Notes: a model not told the origin generated them from the letters alone. DNA of 64,000 nucleotides from Hymenobacter lucidus (GCF_020447265.1 NZ_JAJADR010000002.1:620001-684000), one strand, 5' to 3'. Shown: positions 17,142-25,541, numbered from the stretch's first letter. Program-made: numbers and translations.

Positions 17142-17458
17142 CGGGGGCGGCAGTACATAGGGCAAACTATCCGGCAATGGGTATACGGGCTTACCTGCTG
17201 TTCCACGGAAGCAACTTAATAATACACTTATTTCTGCTTTAGCCCACGCCTTTAACTAGCAGGCCAGCATAATTTCTATCGACCAGCAACAACGACGGCG
17301 CCGCGCCGGCACCGATAATCTATTCTTGATGGAAGCAGAATACTCAGGTAACATAGCAGTGGCACCTTTGCACCAGTAAATCACTCAAGCAAACTCTGTA
17401 GCCATGAAACACTTGCTGAAACGCTACCTGCTGTACGTCGCTGCGTCGCTGCGGCCGG

Positions 17459-17662
17459 CTACGCCCCGCCCAAAGTCCGGCAATGCTCCTTCCCTATTTG
17501 TATGATTTGGGCGGCCTGCTCGGGCTGTAGTTACCGCCCCCCCGTTGGGGTGCCGTACTGCGCTTCGAGCAGAGCGGCCCGCTCCTGCGGCAAAGCCTGG
17601 TAAACTTGCACCTAAATTATTGACAGCACTTCCTCCGGGTGGGAGGCAAGCAGCTTAAATAT
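17459..17662 (-). pseudogene. Possible relic of a decayed gene
   Basis: One minus-strand frame reads like protein but is broken by stops: KLLASHPEEVLSII, stop, VQVYQALPQERAALLEAQYG, TPTGGR, stop, LQPEQAAQIIQIGKEHC, RTLGGA, stop. The helical composition and codon use look coding, yet no start or open frame survives. I do not recognise the parent family. It lies in an 864-bp stretch (17142-18005) without an intact gene, whose other contents are an orphan terminator and a promoter box. Confidence 0.3.
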
Positions 17663-17711
17663 TTATTCCCTCTCGTATTATTCTGTATCTGCTACTATTT
17701 TCAGATTTAAT

Positions 17712-17748
17712 AAAAAGCGGCCGGAGCATAGTGCTCCGGCCGCTTTTT
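17712..17748. terminator. Orphan bidirectional terminator
   Basis: A perfect 17-bp stem (AAAAAGCGGCCGGAGCA, 17712-17728, with 17732-17748) has a 3-nt loop and A/T tracts on both sides. No intact gene ends here: the nearest intact minus-strand start is at 17141 and the nearest plus-strand start is at 18006. It may have served the decayed gene beside it or an unrecognised small transcript. Confidence 0.75.
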
Positions 17749-17911
17749 GGTTTGCGCAAGTTTCCTTCTGTTGGTTCAGCAGCCCATTAGTAGTTTATCT
17801 GGAGTGTCTCCCCTTACGCCACAAGCTACTGTACAGCGGCCGTATAGCTAGTAGAATAGGGCTTATCGATTTTATAGTGTTACTAAAGCAAGTTATTCGG
17901 TAAGGCGGAGG

Positions 17912-17919
17912 TATATTTG
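17912..17919 (+). promoter_or_regulatory. -7 box before the glycosyltransferase gene
   Basis: TATATTTG matches the Bacteroidota -7 consensus and lies 86 bp upstream of the GTG at 18006. A -33 TTG is not clear. Confidence 0.4.
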
Positions 17920-18005
17920 AAACTATTTCTGTTCAGCTTAGGCTAACCGCCTGCGTTGATTCTTACGTCTGTTTTCCTGTTTGCCGCCTTATTTTTACCT
18001 GTTTC

Positions 18006-19253
18006 GTGCCTCGTTCAGCAGTACCTAGTTCTACTCAATCGTTACGTATAGCATTTATCAGTTCCTGCACCGGCGAGTGGGGTGGCAGTGAAGAACTTTG
18101 GGCGGGCACGGCCCTGTTGCTGGCCCAGGCAGGGCATACGGTGCATACTTTTAAAACCAATGTGCATGCTCAGCACCCACGGTTGATAGGGTTGCGGACG
18201 GCGGGGGCGGGCACTACTGAGCTGGCGCCATCGGTTTCACTGCTACGCCGCCTCACCAACCGCCTGCTGCCCTCACGCCGGCAATCGACTAGCGACTCAT
18301 TGGTAATGAACGTTTTACGGCGGGCATTACGCAGGCTTCAACCCGATCTGGTGCTTATTTCCCAGGGTTCTAACTACGACGGCTACCGATTTGCCGACGT
18401 GTACCGCCGCGCCGGATTCGCTTATGTGCTGCTCTACCACAAAGCGACCAACTCGGCGGTTCCGCAGCTGTTTGAGCGTCAGTTGGTGCAGCAGGTTTAT
18501 CAGGCCGCCCGGCGCAGCCTTTTTGTGTCGAAGCACAATCTTGAGCTCACGCAGCTGCAGTTGGGCTTGGTGCTGCCAGGTGCCGAAGTAGTCCGGAATC
18601 CATACAATGTACCTTTCCAGGGTGAGCTAGCCTGGCCAGCCTCTACCGATGGCATCACCCGCCTGGCGTGCGTGGGCCGCTTGTTTCTGTCGGACAAGGG
18701 TCAGGACGTATTGTTGCAGGTACTGGCCCAGGACCAGTGGCGGCAGCGGGCGGTTCACCTCACATTCTATGGGTCTGGCCCCGACGAAGCAGCCATCCAT
18801 GGCATGGTCAGCTTTCTGGAGCTGGAGGCGCAGGTTAGCTTCGTTAGGCACGTGGCCGATATTGCCCAGGTCTGGCAAACACACCACGCACTTTTACTTC
18901 CCTCCCGCTACGAGGGCCTGCCTCTGGTGATGGTAGAGGCTATGCTCTCAGGCCGGCCGGTTATTGCGGCCGATGCGGGCGGTATTGCTGAGCTACTGGA
19001 CGACAACAAAACCGGCTTTCTGGCAGCCGGCTCCACTTTTCAAGCCCTGAATGAAGCGTTGGAACGCAGCTGGGCAGCTCGCAGCCGCTGGCCGCAGATA
19101 GGGGCCGAAGCAGCCCGGCAGGTTCGGGCTCTGGTGCCGGTTAACGCCACAGAACTCCTGGCGCATAAGCTGTTGACTATACGCAGTGCAACATCTTATC
19201 AATCAGGCAGTAGAGCAGGCCTTAGCATTTCTGCACCAGCGCCAGCTGCATGA
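18006..19253 (+). CDS. Glycosyltransferase, GT4 family
   Basis: 415 residues from a GTG at 18006. The N-terminal Rossmann domain starts LRIAFISSCTGEWGGSEELW (about 13-32). The C-terminal domain has RLACVGRLFLSDKGQDVLLQ (about 218-237) and the GT4 EX7E element in LLPSRYEGLPLVMVEAML (about 298-315), followed by AGGIAELLDDNKTGFL. It should be a retaining GT-B enzyme moving a sugar from a nucleotide donor. The acceptor is unknown. Its last 68 bp overlap the next gene in another frame, so the two are expressed together. Confidence 0.88.
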   Translation: MPRSAVPSSTQSLRIAFISSCTGEWGGSEELWAGTALLLAQAGHTVHTFKTNVHAQHPRLIGLRTAGAGTTELAPSVSLLRRLTNRLLPSRRQSTSDSLVMNVLRRALRRLQPDLVLISQGSNYDGYRFADVYRRAGFAYVLLYHKATNSAVPQLFERQLVQQVYQAARRSLFVSKHNLELTQLQLGLVLPGAEVVRNPYNVPFQGELAWPASTDGITRLACVGRLFLSDKGQDVLLQVLAQDQWRQRAVHLTFYGSGPDEAAIHGMVSFLELEAQVSFVRHVADIAQVWQTHHALLLPSRYEGLPLVMVEAMLSGRPVIAADAGGIAELLDDNKTGFLAAGSTFQALNEALERSWAARSRWPQIGAEAARQVRALVPVNATELLAHKLLTIRSATSYQSGSRAGLSISAPAPAA

Positions 19254-20223
19254 CGGGCAGTTTGTGGCCTACACGGCGGGTGATAGTCCGATGCAGGCCT
19301 GGATTTCTGCCGACAACGCCCTGTTTCCGACGCTGCTCATGAGCCATTGTTTGCTGCACGTGGCCGAAAACCCACTCGCCGACGAAATGCTGACGAAGGT
19401 TACGCGGTTTGTGCGCAATGAAATGAACTATGGCGGGCTGTGGAATCATTACTCTAACAATCACTGGCTGCGCCGGATTTGCCCGCTTGATGCCGACGAC
19501 ACGGCCTGCGCCTCGGCCCTGTTGCGCGCCCGCGGCATCAACTGTCCGGTGCCCAGCAACGCGCCATTATTTATGGTTAACCGCAACGAGGCGGGGCTTT
19601 TTTACACGTGGTTTGTGATGCGGCTGCGCTGGATTCCCAGCCGCACTTTCTGGCAGATAACGGTGCGGGAGCTGCTACAGCCTATTCAGAGTCTGGTATT
19701 TTGGCGCGCAGTAGAGGCTAACCGCAACGATGTAGATGGCGTGGTGAATGCCAACGTGCTGTACTATCTGGGCGATGTTCCCCAAACCCAGCCCGTCATT
19801 GGGTACCTGCTGCGCATCATTGCCGAAAACCAGGAGCACGACTGCGACCTATGGTACCGGGACCCATTTGCCGTCTACTACTTCTTCACGCGCAACTACT
19901 ACGTCGGTATCACCAAGCTCGAGCCGCTGCGGGAACCTATCATCACCCGCATTCTGGCCCAGGCCAAGCCCGACGGCCGCCTCGGCGAAACCCTGGCCGA
20001 TACGGCCTGGGCCGTGTGCAGCCTGCTGAATATGCGCAGCAGCCCTCCCGAGCTGGAAGCGGCCGTGCGCTACATTCTGCAGGCGCAACTCCCTACCGGC
20101 AACTGGCCACGCTGGCTGCTCTACTACGGTGGGCCTAAGAAGGCAGTGGGCTGGGGCTCCGAGGAAATGACCACCAGCTTCTGCCTCGAAGCTCTGGCCC
20201 GCTACCAGGCGCTGACCCAATAA
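19186..20223 (+). CDS. Terpene-cyclase/prenyltransferase-like alpha-alpha toroid protein with DxDDTA motif
   Basis: 345 residues from a GTG at 19186, overlapping the glycosyltransferase by 68 bp. The fold signals are repeated helical pairs with QW-like turns (FLHQRQLHDGQF at about 15-26; LQAQLPTGNW at about 302-311) and ETLADTAWAVCSLL (about 267-280). CPLDADDTACAS (99-110) contains DADDTA, an exact match to the DxDDTA protonation motif of class II terpene cyclases such as squalene-hopene cyclase. At 345 residues it has only one toroid where full cyclases have two. It may be a single-domain cyclase or a non-catalytic toroid that binds a lipid or glycan. No signal peptide is visible. Confidence 0.7.
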   Translation: MQHLINQAVEQALAFLHQRQLHDGQFVAYTAGDSPMQAWISADNALFPTLLMSHCLLHVAENPLADEMLTKVTRFVRNEMNYGGLWNHYSNNHWLRRICPLDADDTACASALLRARGINCPVPSNAPLFMVNRNEAGLFYTWFVMRLRWIPSRTFWQITVRELLQPIQSLVFWRAVEANRNDVDGVVNANVLYYLGDVPQTQPVIGYLLRIIAENQEHDCDLWYRDPFAVYYFFTRNYYVGITKLEPLREPIITRILAQAKPDGRLGETLADTAWAVCSLLNMRSSPPELEAAVRYILQAQLPTGNWPRWLLYYGGPKKAVGWGSEEMTTSFCLEALARYQALTQ

Positions 20224-20362
20224 TGCTCTGAGTAGCTGCTTGGCCACCCTCAGAAGCCTGGAGCAGCGAATCAGGGCTAGCAATGGCCCAGGTGCCCCCC
20301 CCTGGCCAGCAGGCCCTCTTTACTGCTCCCAATGCCTAGAACAGTAGGGCCGGAGCAGCTAC

Positions 20363-22129
20363 TTACTTGTGAGCAGTAGGCTGCTCGGCCAGCAGGCGGG
20401 CCACCTGGGCCTGCAGCGTCAGCAGGGCGGCGTGGTCGGCGTCGGCCTGGGAAGCACGAGCCTGCAGGGCAGCATGCTGGTGGCGTAGTTCGGCCAGCTC
20501 GGCGGCCGGGGTGGCAGCGGGGCCGGCCGGGGCAGCAGTTCGCAGCTGCTGAAGCTGCTGCTGCTGGCGGGCGTTTTCGGTTTCTAGCAGCAGCACGCGG
20601 CGGTAAAGGGCCTGAATGGCAATGAGGTTCACCCCGTCGAAGTCGGCTTGGTTGATGCTGGTCTGATTGCCGCTGCGGCCCACCCCGTCGTGGCCGAAGG
20701 CCTGGTAGAAGTCCTGGGCCATGGGGCCGTAGTGGCGCATGGTGTCGGGGCTCTGGCCGAGGTAGTTCCAGGAGCCCAGGCGCATGCGGTTGATGCGGGC
20801 CAGGAACCGGTTGCCGTCGGCCAGTACCACCCGCTCTTTCTTGGTGGAGTCGGAAATCACCGACCAAGCGTTGCTGCCGGGCGTCAGCTCCACGCCCATA
20901 GGCGTACCCAGGGCCGTTACTCCGGCAGGGTCGGGGCGGGTGGCCACAGTGGTGAAGAGGCGGTAGCCCCCGGCAAAGCGGGCCGTAAACTGGTTGTAGT
21001 TGGTGCTGTACACCGAATCCTGCTGGCGGTCGGAGGGCGAGCCGTCAAGTATCGGCGACATGTCGGCAAAAACGAAGCTGCCGTAGTAGCCGCGGGTGCG
21101 GGCGTAGTAGCCCAGGGTGTAGGTGTTGCCCCGACTGGAGCGGGAGTAGCAGCCCTGCCCGAACGACAGGGACGGGGGCCAGTTTGGGACATACGCGCCC
21201 GCGGCGGCGGAGTAGTTGGCGAGCGTGGACCCCAGGACCTTGTTCTGGTAGCCGCCGATCAGGTTGTACCAGCCTTTGGGAGAGTTGCGCGCGCCCATTA
21301 CTAGCCCGTAGAAGGACTGCACGATGTCGTTGTTGTTGCCCGTGACCAGCGTGCCCTCACTGTTGCGCATCCGGTTGTTCCAGCCGAAGGCGGTGGAGTA
21401 GAGGCTGCTGGCCTGGTTGTCGAGGCCGAAGGCCGCCGAGTAGTTGCCGATAGCGACGCTGCTGCTTCCCGCAGCCGTAGCGTTCCACCGGTCGCTGGTG
21501 ACGCCGCCGGCCCGGAAGGCGCTATAGTACGAGAGCCACATCAGCCGGTCGCCGGCCCCGGTAACGGCGGGCGTCGAGTTGCCTTTGCCCTGGTCGGAGG
21601 TGATGACTACGTCCTGGTCAATATCGGTTAGGCGCACTCCGTAGCGGTTGGTGGAGTCGGCAGCCACGCGGGGGGCACCCACGGTGAGCAGGCCGTTGCC
21701 GTTGAGGGCGAGGCCGCCGCGGATGGCGCGGGCCGTGGTGCCGCCCACCAGTTTGTTGCCGTTCAGGTTGAGGTTCTGGGTGGCGACGTGGTTGCCCAGG
21801 TTGTCGGTCGTGGTACTGCCGTTGCCGCTGCGGGCCTTGTCGGGCAGGAAAAGCCAGGTGCTGCTCATGGCGTACCAGAAACCGGCCCGGCCGTTGGTCT
21901 GAAATACCATAAGGCCATCGGGCGGCGCGCTGATGCTGGTGCGCGTGAGGGAGTCCATGCGCGGAATGAGGAGGCCCTTGCCCGAGGCGTCGAGGTCGAG
22001 GATGGCGGCGGCATGGGGCGCACCGGCCGTGCCGATGCGCACCCCGCCGGGCGTGGTCTGGGCCCGGGCACCGGGGGCAGCAGCCAGCAGCAGGGCCGCC
22101 AGGGGCATGAGGAGGTAGCGGTGTTGCAT
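20363..22129 (-). CDS. Secreted trimeric-adhesin-like protein with S74 intramolecular chaperone domain
   Basis: 588 residues from ATG 22129. Signal peptide MQHRYLLMPLAALLLAAAPG; an N-terminal part typical of Bacteroidota fibre proteins (GKGLLIPRMDSLTRTSI); YadA-head-like repeats (SSVAIGNYSAAFGLDNQASS, YSTAFGWNN and LVMGARNSPKGWYNLIGGYQ); a C-terminal endosialidase-chaperone domain beginning VISDSTKKERVV (about 430-441), where Ser-Asp and a downstream Lys would form the self-cleavage dyad, with YGPMAQDFYQAFG after it. A heptad-rich coiled coil (ENARQQQQLQQLRT) ends the protein. Such proteins trimerise and the chaperone may be cut off. The role here is unknown. The gene converges with the toroid gene. 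Confidence 0.78.
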   Translation of the reverse strand: MQHRYLLMPLAALLLAAAPGARAQTTPGGVRIGTAGAPHAAAILDLDASGKGLLIPRMDSLTRTSISAPPDGLMVFQTNGRAGFWYAMSSTWLFLPDKARSGNGSTTTDNLGNHVATQNLNLNGNKLVGGTTARAIRGGLALNGNGLLTVGAPRVAADSTNRYGVRLTDIDQDVVITSDQGKGNSTPAVTGAGDRLMWLSYYSAFRAGGVTSDRWNATAAGSSSVAIGNYSAAFGLDNQASSLYSTAFGWNNRMRNSEGTLVTGNNNDIVQSFYGLVMGARNSPKGWYNLIGGYQNKVLGSTLANYSAAAGAYVPNWPPSLSFGQGCYSRSSRGNTYTLGYYARTRGYYGSFVFADMSPILDGSPSDRQQDSVYSTNYNQFTARFAGGYRLFTTVATRPDPAGVTALGTPMGVELTPGSNAWSVISDSTKKERVVLADGNRFLARINRMRLGSWNYLGQSPDTMRHYGPMAQDFYQAFGHDGVGRSGNQTSINQADFDGVNLIAIQALYRRVLLLETENARQQQQLQQLRTAAPAGPAATPAAELAELRHQHAALQARASQADADHAALLTLQAQVARLLAEQPTAHK

Positions 22130-22169
22130 AGGTGGGGAGAAAGGAAGTAGGAAGGAGCCCAGGCCCTGC

Positions 22170-22211
22170 GGCCCACCGGCACCGAGGGCTAACCTCTGGC
22201 GCCGGTGGGCC
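22170..22211. other. Strong GC-rich hairpin upstream of the S74 gene
   Basis: GGCCCACCGGC (22170-22180) pairs perfectly with GCCGGTGGGCC (22201-22211), with a short GAGG/CCTC inner stem possible in the loop. It lies 41-82 bp upstream of the S74 ATG and has no U-tract, so it is more likely a structured leader or operator than a terminator. The rest of 22130-22566 shows no gene. Confidence 0.45.
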
Positions 22212-22566
22212 ACCCGCTCCAGCTAGAGCGGTGGCCGAGCAACCCGGGAGGCTGGGGTGGTGGCCGACCAGCCCCAGCGGCTACAAACTTGCCCCCGCCC
22301 CCACGCTGTTTCCTAAAAGGGAGCGTAGACAAAGTGTAGACAGCTTTTGTAAGCCACTAGCTGCTAGGCGCTTATTTTTCTTCTTTCCACGCCGTGCCGC
22401 AAGCTTCCCCACTCCACCCAACACCTAAGTTGCCGCTGTCGGGGCGCACAAGCCGCCTATACTGCTGGCTACTGCCGCTGCCCCCTACTCCTGCCAGCCC
22501 TGATTTCTGCCGGATAACTACTACTTTGGGAGGATACTATCTGCTACCTATTACTTTGAATTGAAT

Positions 22567-23826
22567 ATGGAAGAGTTGAACTCCCCGGCGGCCGAACCCG
22601 AGTTGCCTACCACGCCCGAGGCCCGGGCCGCTTACATTAAAGCGGCCCAGACCAAGCCCGACCTGGATGCGCTCGGACGCCTGTTTGCGGCCGAGCTGCG
22701 GGCCCATCCCGCTCTGAAAGAAGCCATGGCCCCCTACCTCGCCCAAAGTGAGTCGTTCGTCGTGAGCCTTTATGCCAGCGCCAAAGCCGCCGCTTTCATT
22801 AAAGGGCCGTTTCTGTTGAAGCACGCAGGGTCGCGCTTCGTCGAGATTCGCGAGGCAGCGGCCCACGACCTGTGGGAGATTCAGCAGAAAAAGCTATTCG
22901 ATTTGCAGTGCCGCTGGCGGGCTGAGCAGATTACGCTCCCCGGCGTGCGCCACACCGAGGAATTCCGGCAGTGGGAAAAGTACATCGACCATTGCCCGTG
23001 GCTGCCGCCCGTCACGGCCGACGAGGTGGCCCTGTACGAGTCGTATCTGCGCTCCGACCACTACGTACCCAACCATAACTGTGCCTGGCAGAACTACCGC
23101 CAGTTCCGGCGCACTGCCGAAGGAGGCGACCATGCCACCGCCGATGAGGAGGATGGCGACGACGGCTATGAGGCCGCTACGAAACAGGCGTACCGCGCCC
23201 TGCCCGCCTGGTATCAGTATCACAACGAAGCCACCGGCGAGAACCTGCTGCTGACGCTGCCCGATGTGCGCGGCGAAAAAGAGGCCTACTACATCGGGCT
23301 TACCGAAGCCGATAAAGAGGCGAAGCTGGCCGCTCAGCGGGCCCGCGGCGACATGGCCGCCTCGCTGCCGTGGCACCCCCTCTTCCTGCACCGCGACGAC
23401 CTCACCCCATATTTTCGGCAGTTTGAAGATGCTGCCGACTTGCCCCGCCTGCTGCGCTGGTACGAGGCCAGCCGCCAGGATGAGCGCCGCCGCCATGGCT
23501 ACCTATTTGAGGCCACTCTCTGGATAGAGAAGGCGCTGGAACACCAGGCGCACCCCTGGCCCATCGCCGCCCACGCCGACTGGCGGCAAGCGGTGGTCGC
23601 GGCCGGGATGCGGGCCTGGGGCCACCAGCTGGCCGAGGTGCTGACCGACGTGTGGCAGGAGGAGGAGCAAAACCGCGCGTTGGGCCTGCCCCTTACGGGG
23701 CCAAAAACATACGGCAAGCGTCCCCCCTTTGCCGAGGTGAACTGGGCCGAGGAAGAAACCTACCAGCCCAAGTTTATTCTGCGCGGCCGGGAGCTGGCCG
23801 GGGAGCCGCGCGACTTCAGCTTCTGA
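22567..23826 (+). CDS. Hypothetical protein
   Basis: 419 residues from ATG 22567 (MEELNSPAAEPELPTTPEAR). A TTG two codons upstream could also be used. The protein is acidic, rich in Trp and Tyr and predicted cytoplasmic, with no signal peptide or membrane helix. Landmarks are WEKYIDHCPWLPPVTADEVA, an acidic linker ATADEEDGDDGYEAA, and ATLWIEKALEHQAHPWPI. I recognise no domain. GC pattern and codon use look like its neighbours, and a good terminator follows, so the gene itself is credible. Confidence 0.7.
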   Translation: MEELNSPAAEPELPTTPEARAAYIKAAQTKPDLDALGRLFAAELRAHPALKEAMAPYLAQSESFVVSLYASAKAAAFIKGPFLLKHAGSRFVEIREAAAHDLWEIQQKKLFDLQCRWRAEQITLPGVRHTEEFRQWEKYIDHCPWLPPVTADEVALYESYLRSDHYVPNHNCAWQNYRQFRRTAEGGDHATADEEDGDDGYEAATKQAYRALPAWYQYHNEATGENLLLTLPDVRGEKEAYYIGLTEADKEAKLAAQRARGDMAASLPWHPLFLHRDDLTPYFRQFEDAADLPRLLRWYEASRQDERRRHGYLFEATLWIEKALEHQAHPWPIAAHADWRQAVVAAGMRAWGHQLAEVLTDVWQEEEQNRALGLPLTGPKTYGKRPPFAEVNWAEEETYQPKFILRGRELAGEPRDFSF

Positions 23827-23892
23827 GTGGCCCCAGGCAGCCTCTGGCGGGTAAACCCCACCCGGCTGCCCGGGCCCCACCCCATTTTCTAG

Positions 23893-23926
23893 AGCGTTCC
23901 GGCGATAAGCCGGAACGCTTTTTTTG
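23893..23926 (+). terminator. Terminator of the hypothetical gene at 22567
   Basis: AGCGTTCCGG (23893-23902) pairs with CCGGAACGCT (23910-23919), followed by TTTTTTT. Confidence 0.85.
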
Positions 23927-24015
23927 TATTGTTGCTGGCCGCTCCGAAAACAGAAGCTATAGCACGTTGTGGGTTGGCGCGCACCACGTACCGCCCTTTG
24001 ACAAGGGCAACTGGC

Positions 24016-24108
24016 TGGGTGTAAACAAATAAAAATAAATTCGATTACACCCAGCCGCTACCATGTGGCTTGGGTGTAATCGAATTTATTTTTATTTGTT
24101 TACACCCA
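24016..24108. repeat. Perfect 38-bp inverted repeat before an XRE regulator gene
   Basis: The left arm 24016-24053 (TGGGTGTAAACAAAT...) and the right arm 24071-24108 (...ATTTGTTTACACCCA) are exact reverse complements over all 38 bp, with a 17-nt spacer. Each arm also begins TGGGTGTAA and ends TTACACCCA, so four GGGTGTAA half-sites result. The core is very AT-rich inside one of the most GC-rich parts of the window. The right arm ends 15 bp before the ATG of the XRE gene. No flanking target duplication is evident. Possible roles are autoregulatory operator, a miniature mobile element or a structured leader. Confidence 0.9.
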
Positions 24109-24123
24109 ACACCCCACCTGCCC

Positions 24124-24783
24124 ATGTCGCGCCGCGCCTATCCTTCCAACACCCTGGCCGCCGCCGTGCGTCGGCACTTTGGCCTAACCCAGGTCGAGCT
24201 GGCCGCCTTCGTGGGCGTGAGCCAGCAACAGTTGGCCCGCGTGGAGGCCGGCCGCAAGCAGCTCGGGCCCGGCCCTGATCAGCGCCTGCAAGTGCTGGCC
24301 CGCCAGCTGCCCCCGCCCGACGGCCACGGCCCTGGGGCCCCGGCCTTCACAGACGACGAGGCTCCCGCCGCCGAACGGGCCGAGGCTGCCGAGGGCCTGG
24401 CCGCCCTGCGCCAGCGCCTGGCCCGCTGCCAGTGGCTGCGCACCGACCTGGCCTACCAGATAGGGCAGCAGCGCCAGCCCGGCCAGCAGCGGCACCAGCG
24501 CCGCCAGTGGGCCGTGCGGGTGCTGGGGCCGCTGCTGGCCGCTCCCCTACCCCAGCCCGACTGGCTGGCCCCCGGCGGCCCGGCCCGGCCGCTGCCGCCC
24601 TACCCGCAGGCCACTCCCGACGCGGCCCGCGACACGCACTGGCTCCAGGGGCTGGCCCTGCGCCTGGCCGCTACCACGCCCCCCTTGCCCCCGGCGGCCG
24701 CCGCCCTGGCCCGCGCCCGCCTGGCCGGCCTCGACGCAGAAATCCAGGAACTTACGGCGGCTATGGGTGAGTTTTCGGAGTAG
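24124..24783 (+). CDS. XRE-family helix-turn-helix protein
   Basis: 219 residues from ATG 24124 (MSRRAYPSNTLAAAVRRHFG). The HTH covers about 10-60, with LTQVELAAFVGVSQQQLARV and EAGRK. The remaining 150 residues are helical, rich in Ala, Pro, Gln and Arg, and match no family I know. Base composition is extreme: I count 46 G or C in the 60 bases 24601-24660. The gene directly follows the 38-bp inverted repeat, which is a natural autoregulatory operator. A start inside the right arm (24070) is unlikely. A hypothetical gene follows 77 bp later. Confidence 0.75.
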   Translation: MSRRAYPSNTLAAAVRRHFGLTQVELAAFVGVSQQQLARVEAGRKQLGPGPDQRLQVLARQLPPPDGHGPGAPAFTDDEAPAAERAEAAEGLAALRQRLARCQWLRTDLAYQIGQQRQPGQQRHQRRQWAVRVLGPLLAAPLPQPDWLAPGGPARPLPPYPQATPDAARDTHWLQGLALRLAATTPPLPPAAAALARARLAGLDAEIQELTAAMGEFSE

Positions 24784-24860
24784 GAAGTGTAGCTTTAGAA
24801 GCCGGCGGGTACTCACGCGGTATTGTTATTTCCTTCTATCTTTTTAACACTACGTTTCTC

Positions 24861-25277
24861 ATGGATTACTCTCTGCATTTGCTCACCACCCGGGCCCAGT
24901 GCGACGCCGTACTGGCCTACGCCACCGCCAAGCTTGGCCTGCTTACCTACCACGATGCCCAAACCGGCCGCCGCACCGGTAACCTGACCACCTCGGCTAC
25001 CAACGACACCTCCGAGCTGGCCTCCCTGAATGCCTACATCACGGCCATGACCCCGGTGATTCCAACCCTGCTCGCCGGCAAGAACCGCGACAAACAAGTC
25101 AACGAACTGCGCACCAGCACCGACCGACGCGACACGCTGCTGGCCCGCCAGGGCCAGCAGGGCCCCGAGGTGCTCCTTGAGGCCGAGGCCGAGAGCGGCC
25201 TGGTCGATATCCAGGTGCCATTTATCGAGGACTTCATTGCCAAGGTCACGGCCCACCGCGCCACCCTGACCAGCTAG
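24861..25277 (+). CDS. Hypothetical helical protein
   Basis: 138 residues (MDYSLHLLTTRAQCDAVLAY). It is predicted all-helical, charged and cytoplasmic, with LASLNAYITAMTPVIPTLLA and VDIQVPFIEDFIAKVTAHRA as amphipathic stretches. I recognise no family. It follows the XRE gene on the same strand by 77 bp and is closed by a strong terminator, so the two may be a unit, possibly regulator plus target. Function unknown. Confidence 0.7.
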   Translation: MDYSLHLLTTRAQCDAVLAYATAKLGLLTYHDAQTGRRTGNLTTSATNDTSELASLNAYITAMTPVIPTLLAGKNRDKQVNELRTSTDRRDTLLARQGQQGPEVLLEAEAESGLVDIQVPFIEDFIAKVTAHRATLTS

Positions 25278-25295
25278 CCCGCCGCTAGTGTCCCA

Positions 25296-25331
25296 AAAAA
25301 GGCCGCCCCGGAGTACCGGGGCGGCCTTTTT
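25296..25331. terminator. Bidirectional terminator
   Basis: AAAAAGGCCGCCCCGG (25296-25311) pairs perfectly with 25316-25331 around AGTA, ending in TTTTT. It serves the hypothetical gene on the plus strand and possibly the receptor gene on the minus strand. Confidence 0.85.
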
Positions 25332-25385
25332 GCTACGCGCCCACCGGGGGCCGGCTGCGGGCGCGGGGCCTGGTTCAGCAGGGGC

Positions 25386-25541
25386 CTACCACTGGCCGGC
25401 CGCAAACTCCCGGGTGGTAAAGTCCTGGACCGGGTCGGCCTCGGTGGGCGGGGCTTGCAGCAGCACCTGCGGGGTTAGGTGCGCGGATTCCGCCCCGTGC
25501 AGGGGCTCCGGGCCGTTATTCTTTTGCTGGCGCCCCGGCAT
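25386..25541 (-). CDS. Possible small protein overlapping the receptor's 3' end
   Basis: 51 residues from ATG 25541 (MPGRQQKNNGPEPLHGAESA), continuing HLTPQVLLQAPPTEADPVQD and ending FTTREFAAGQW. Composition outside the overlap looks coding rather than random. The start overlaps the last 26 bp of the 7TMR-DISM gene in another frame, allowing coupled translation. No family recognised. It could also be chance. Confidence 0.3.
   Translation of the reverse strand: MPGRQQKNNGPEPLHGAESAHLTPQVLLQAPPTEADPVQDFTTREFAAGQW

Noticed and set aside
17404-17505. A 33-codon frame starting MKHLLKRYLLY
   Set aside because: The start resembles that of the OmpA gene, but the rest is unlike a protein and overlaps the decayed minus-strand frame. 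Too short to support.
20229-20365. AGTAGCTGCT and AGCAGCTACT, a 10-bp inverted pair about 115 bp apart between convergent genes
   Set aside because: The spacing is too wide for a terminator, there is no U-tract, and the second copy overlaps the S74 stop region. Probably chance.
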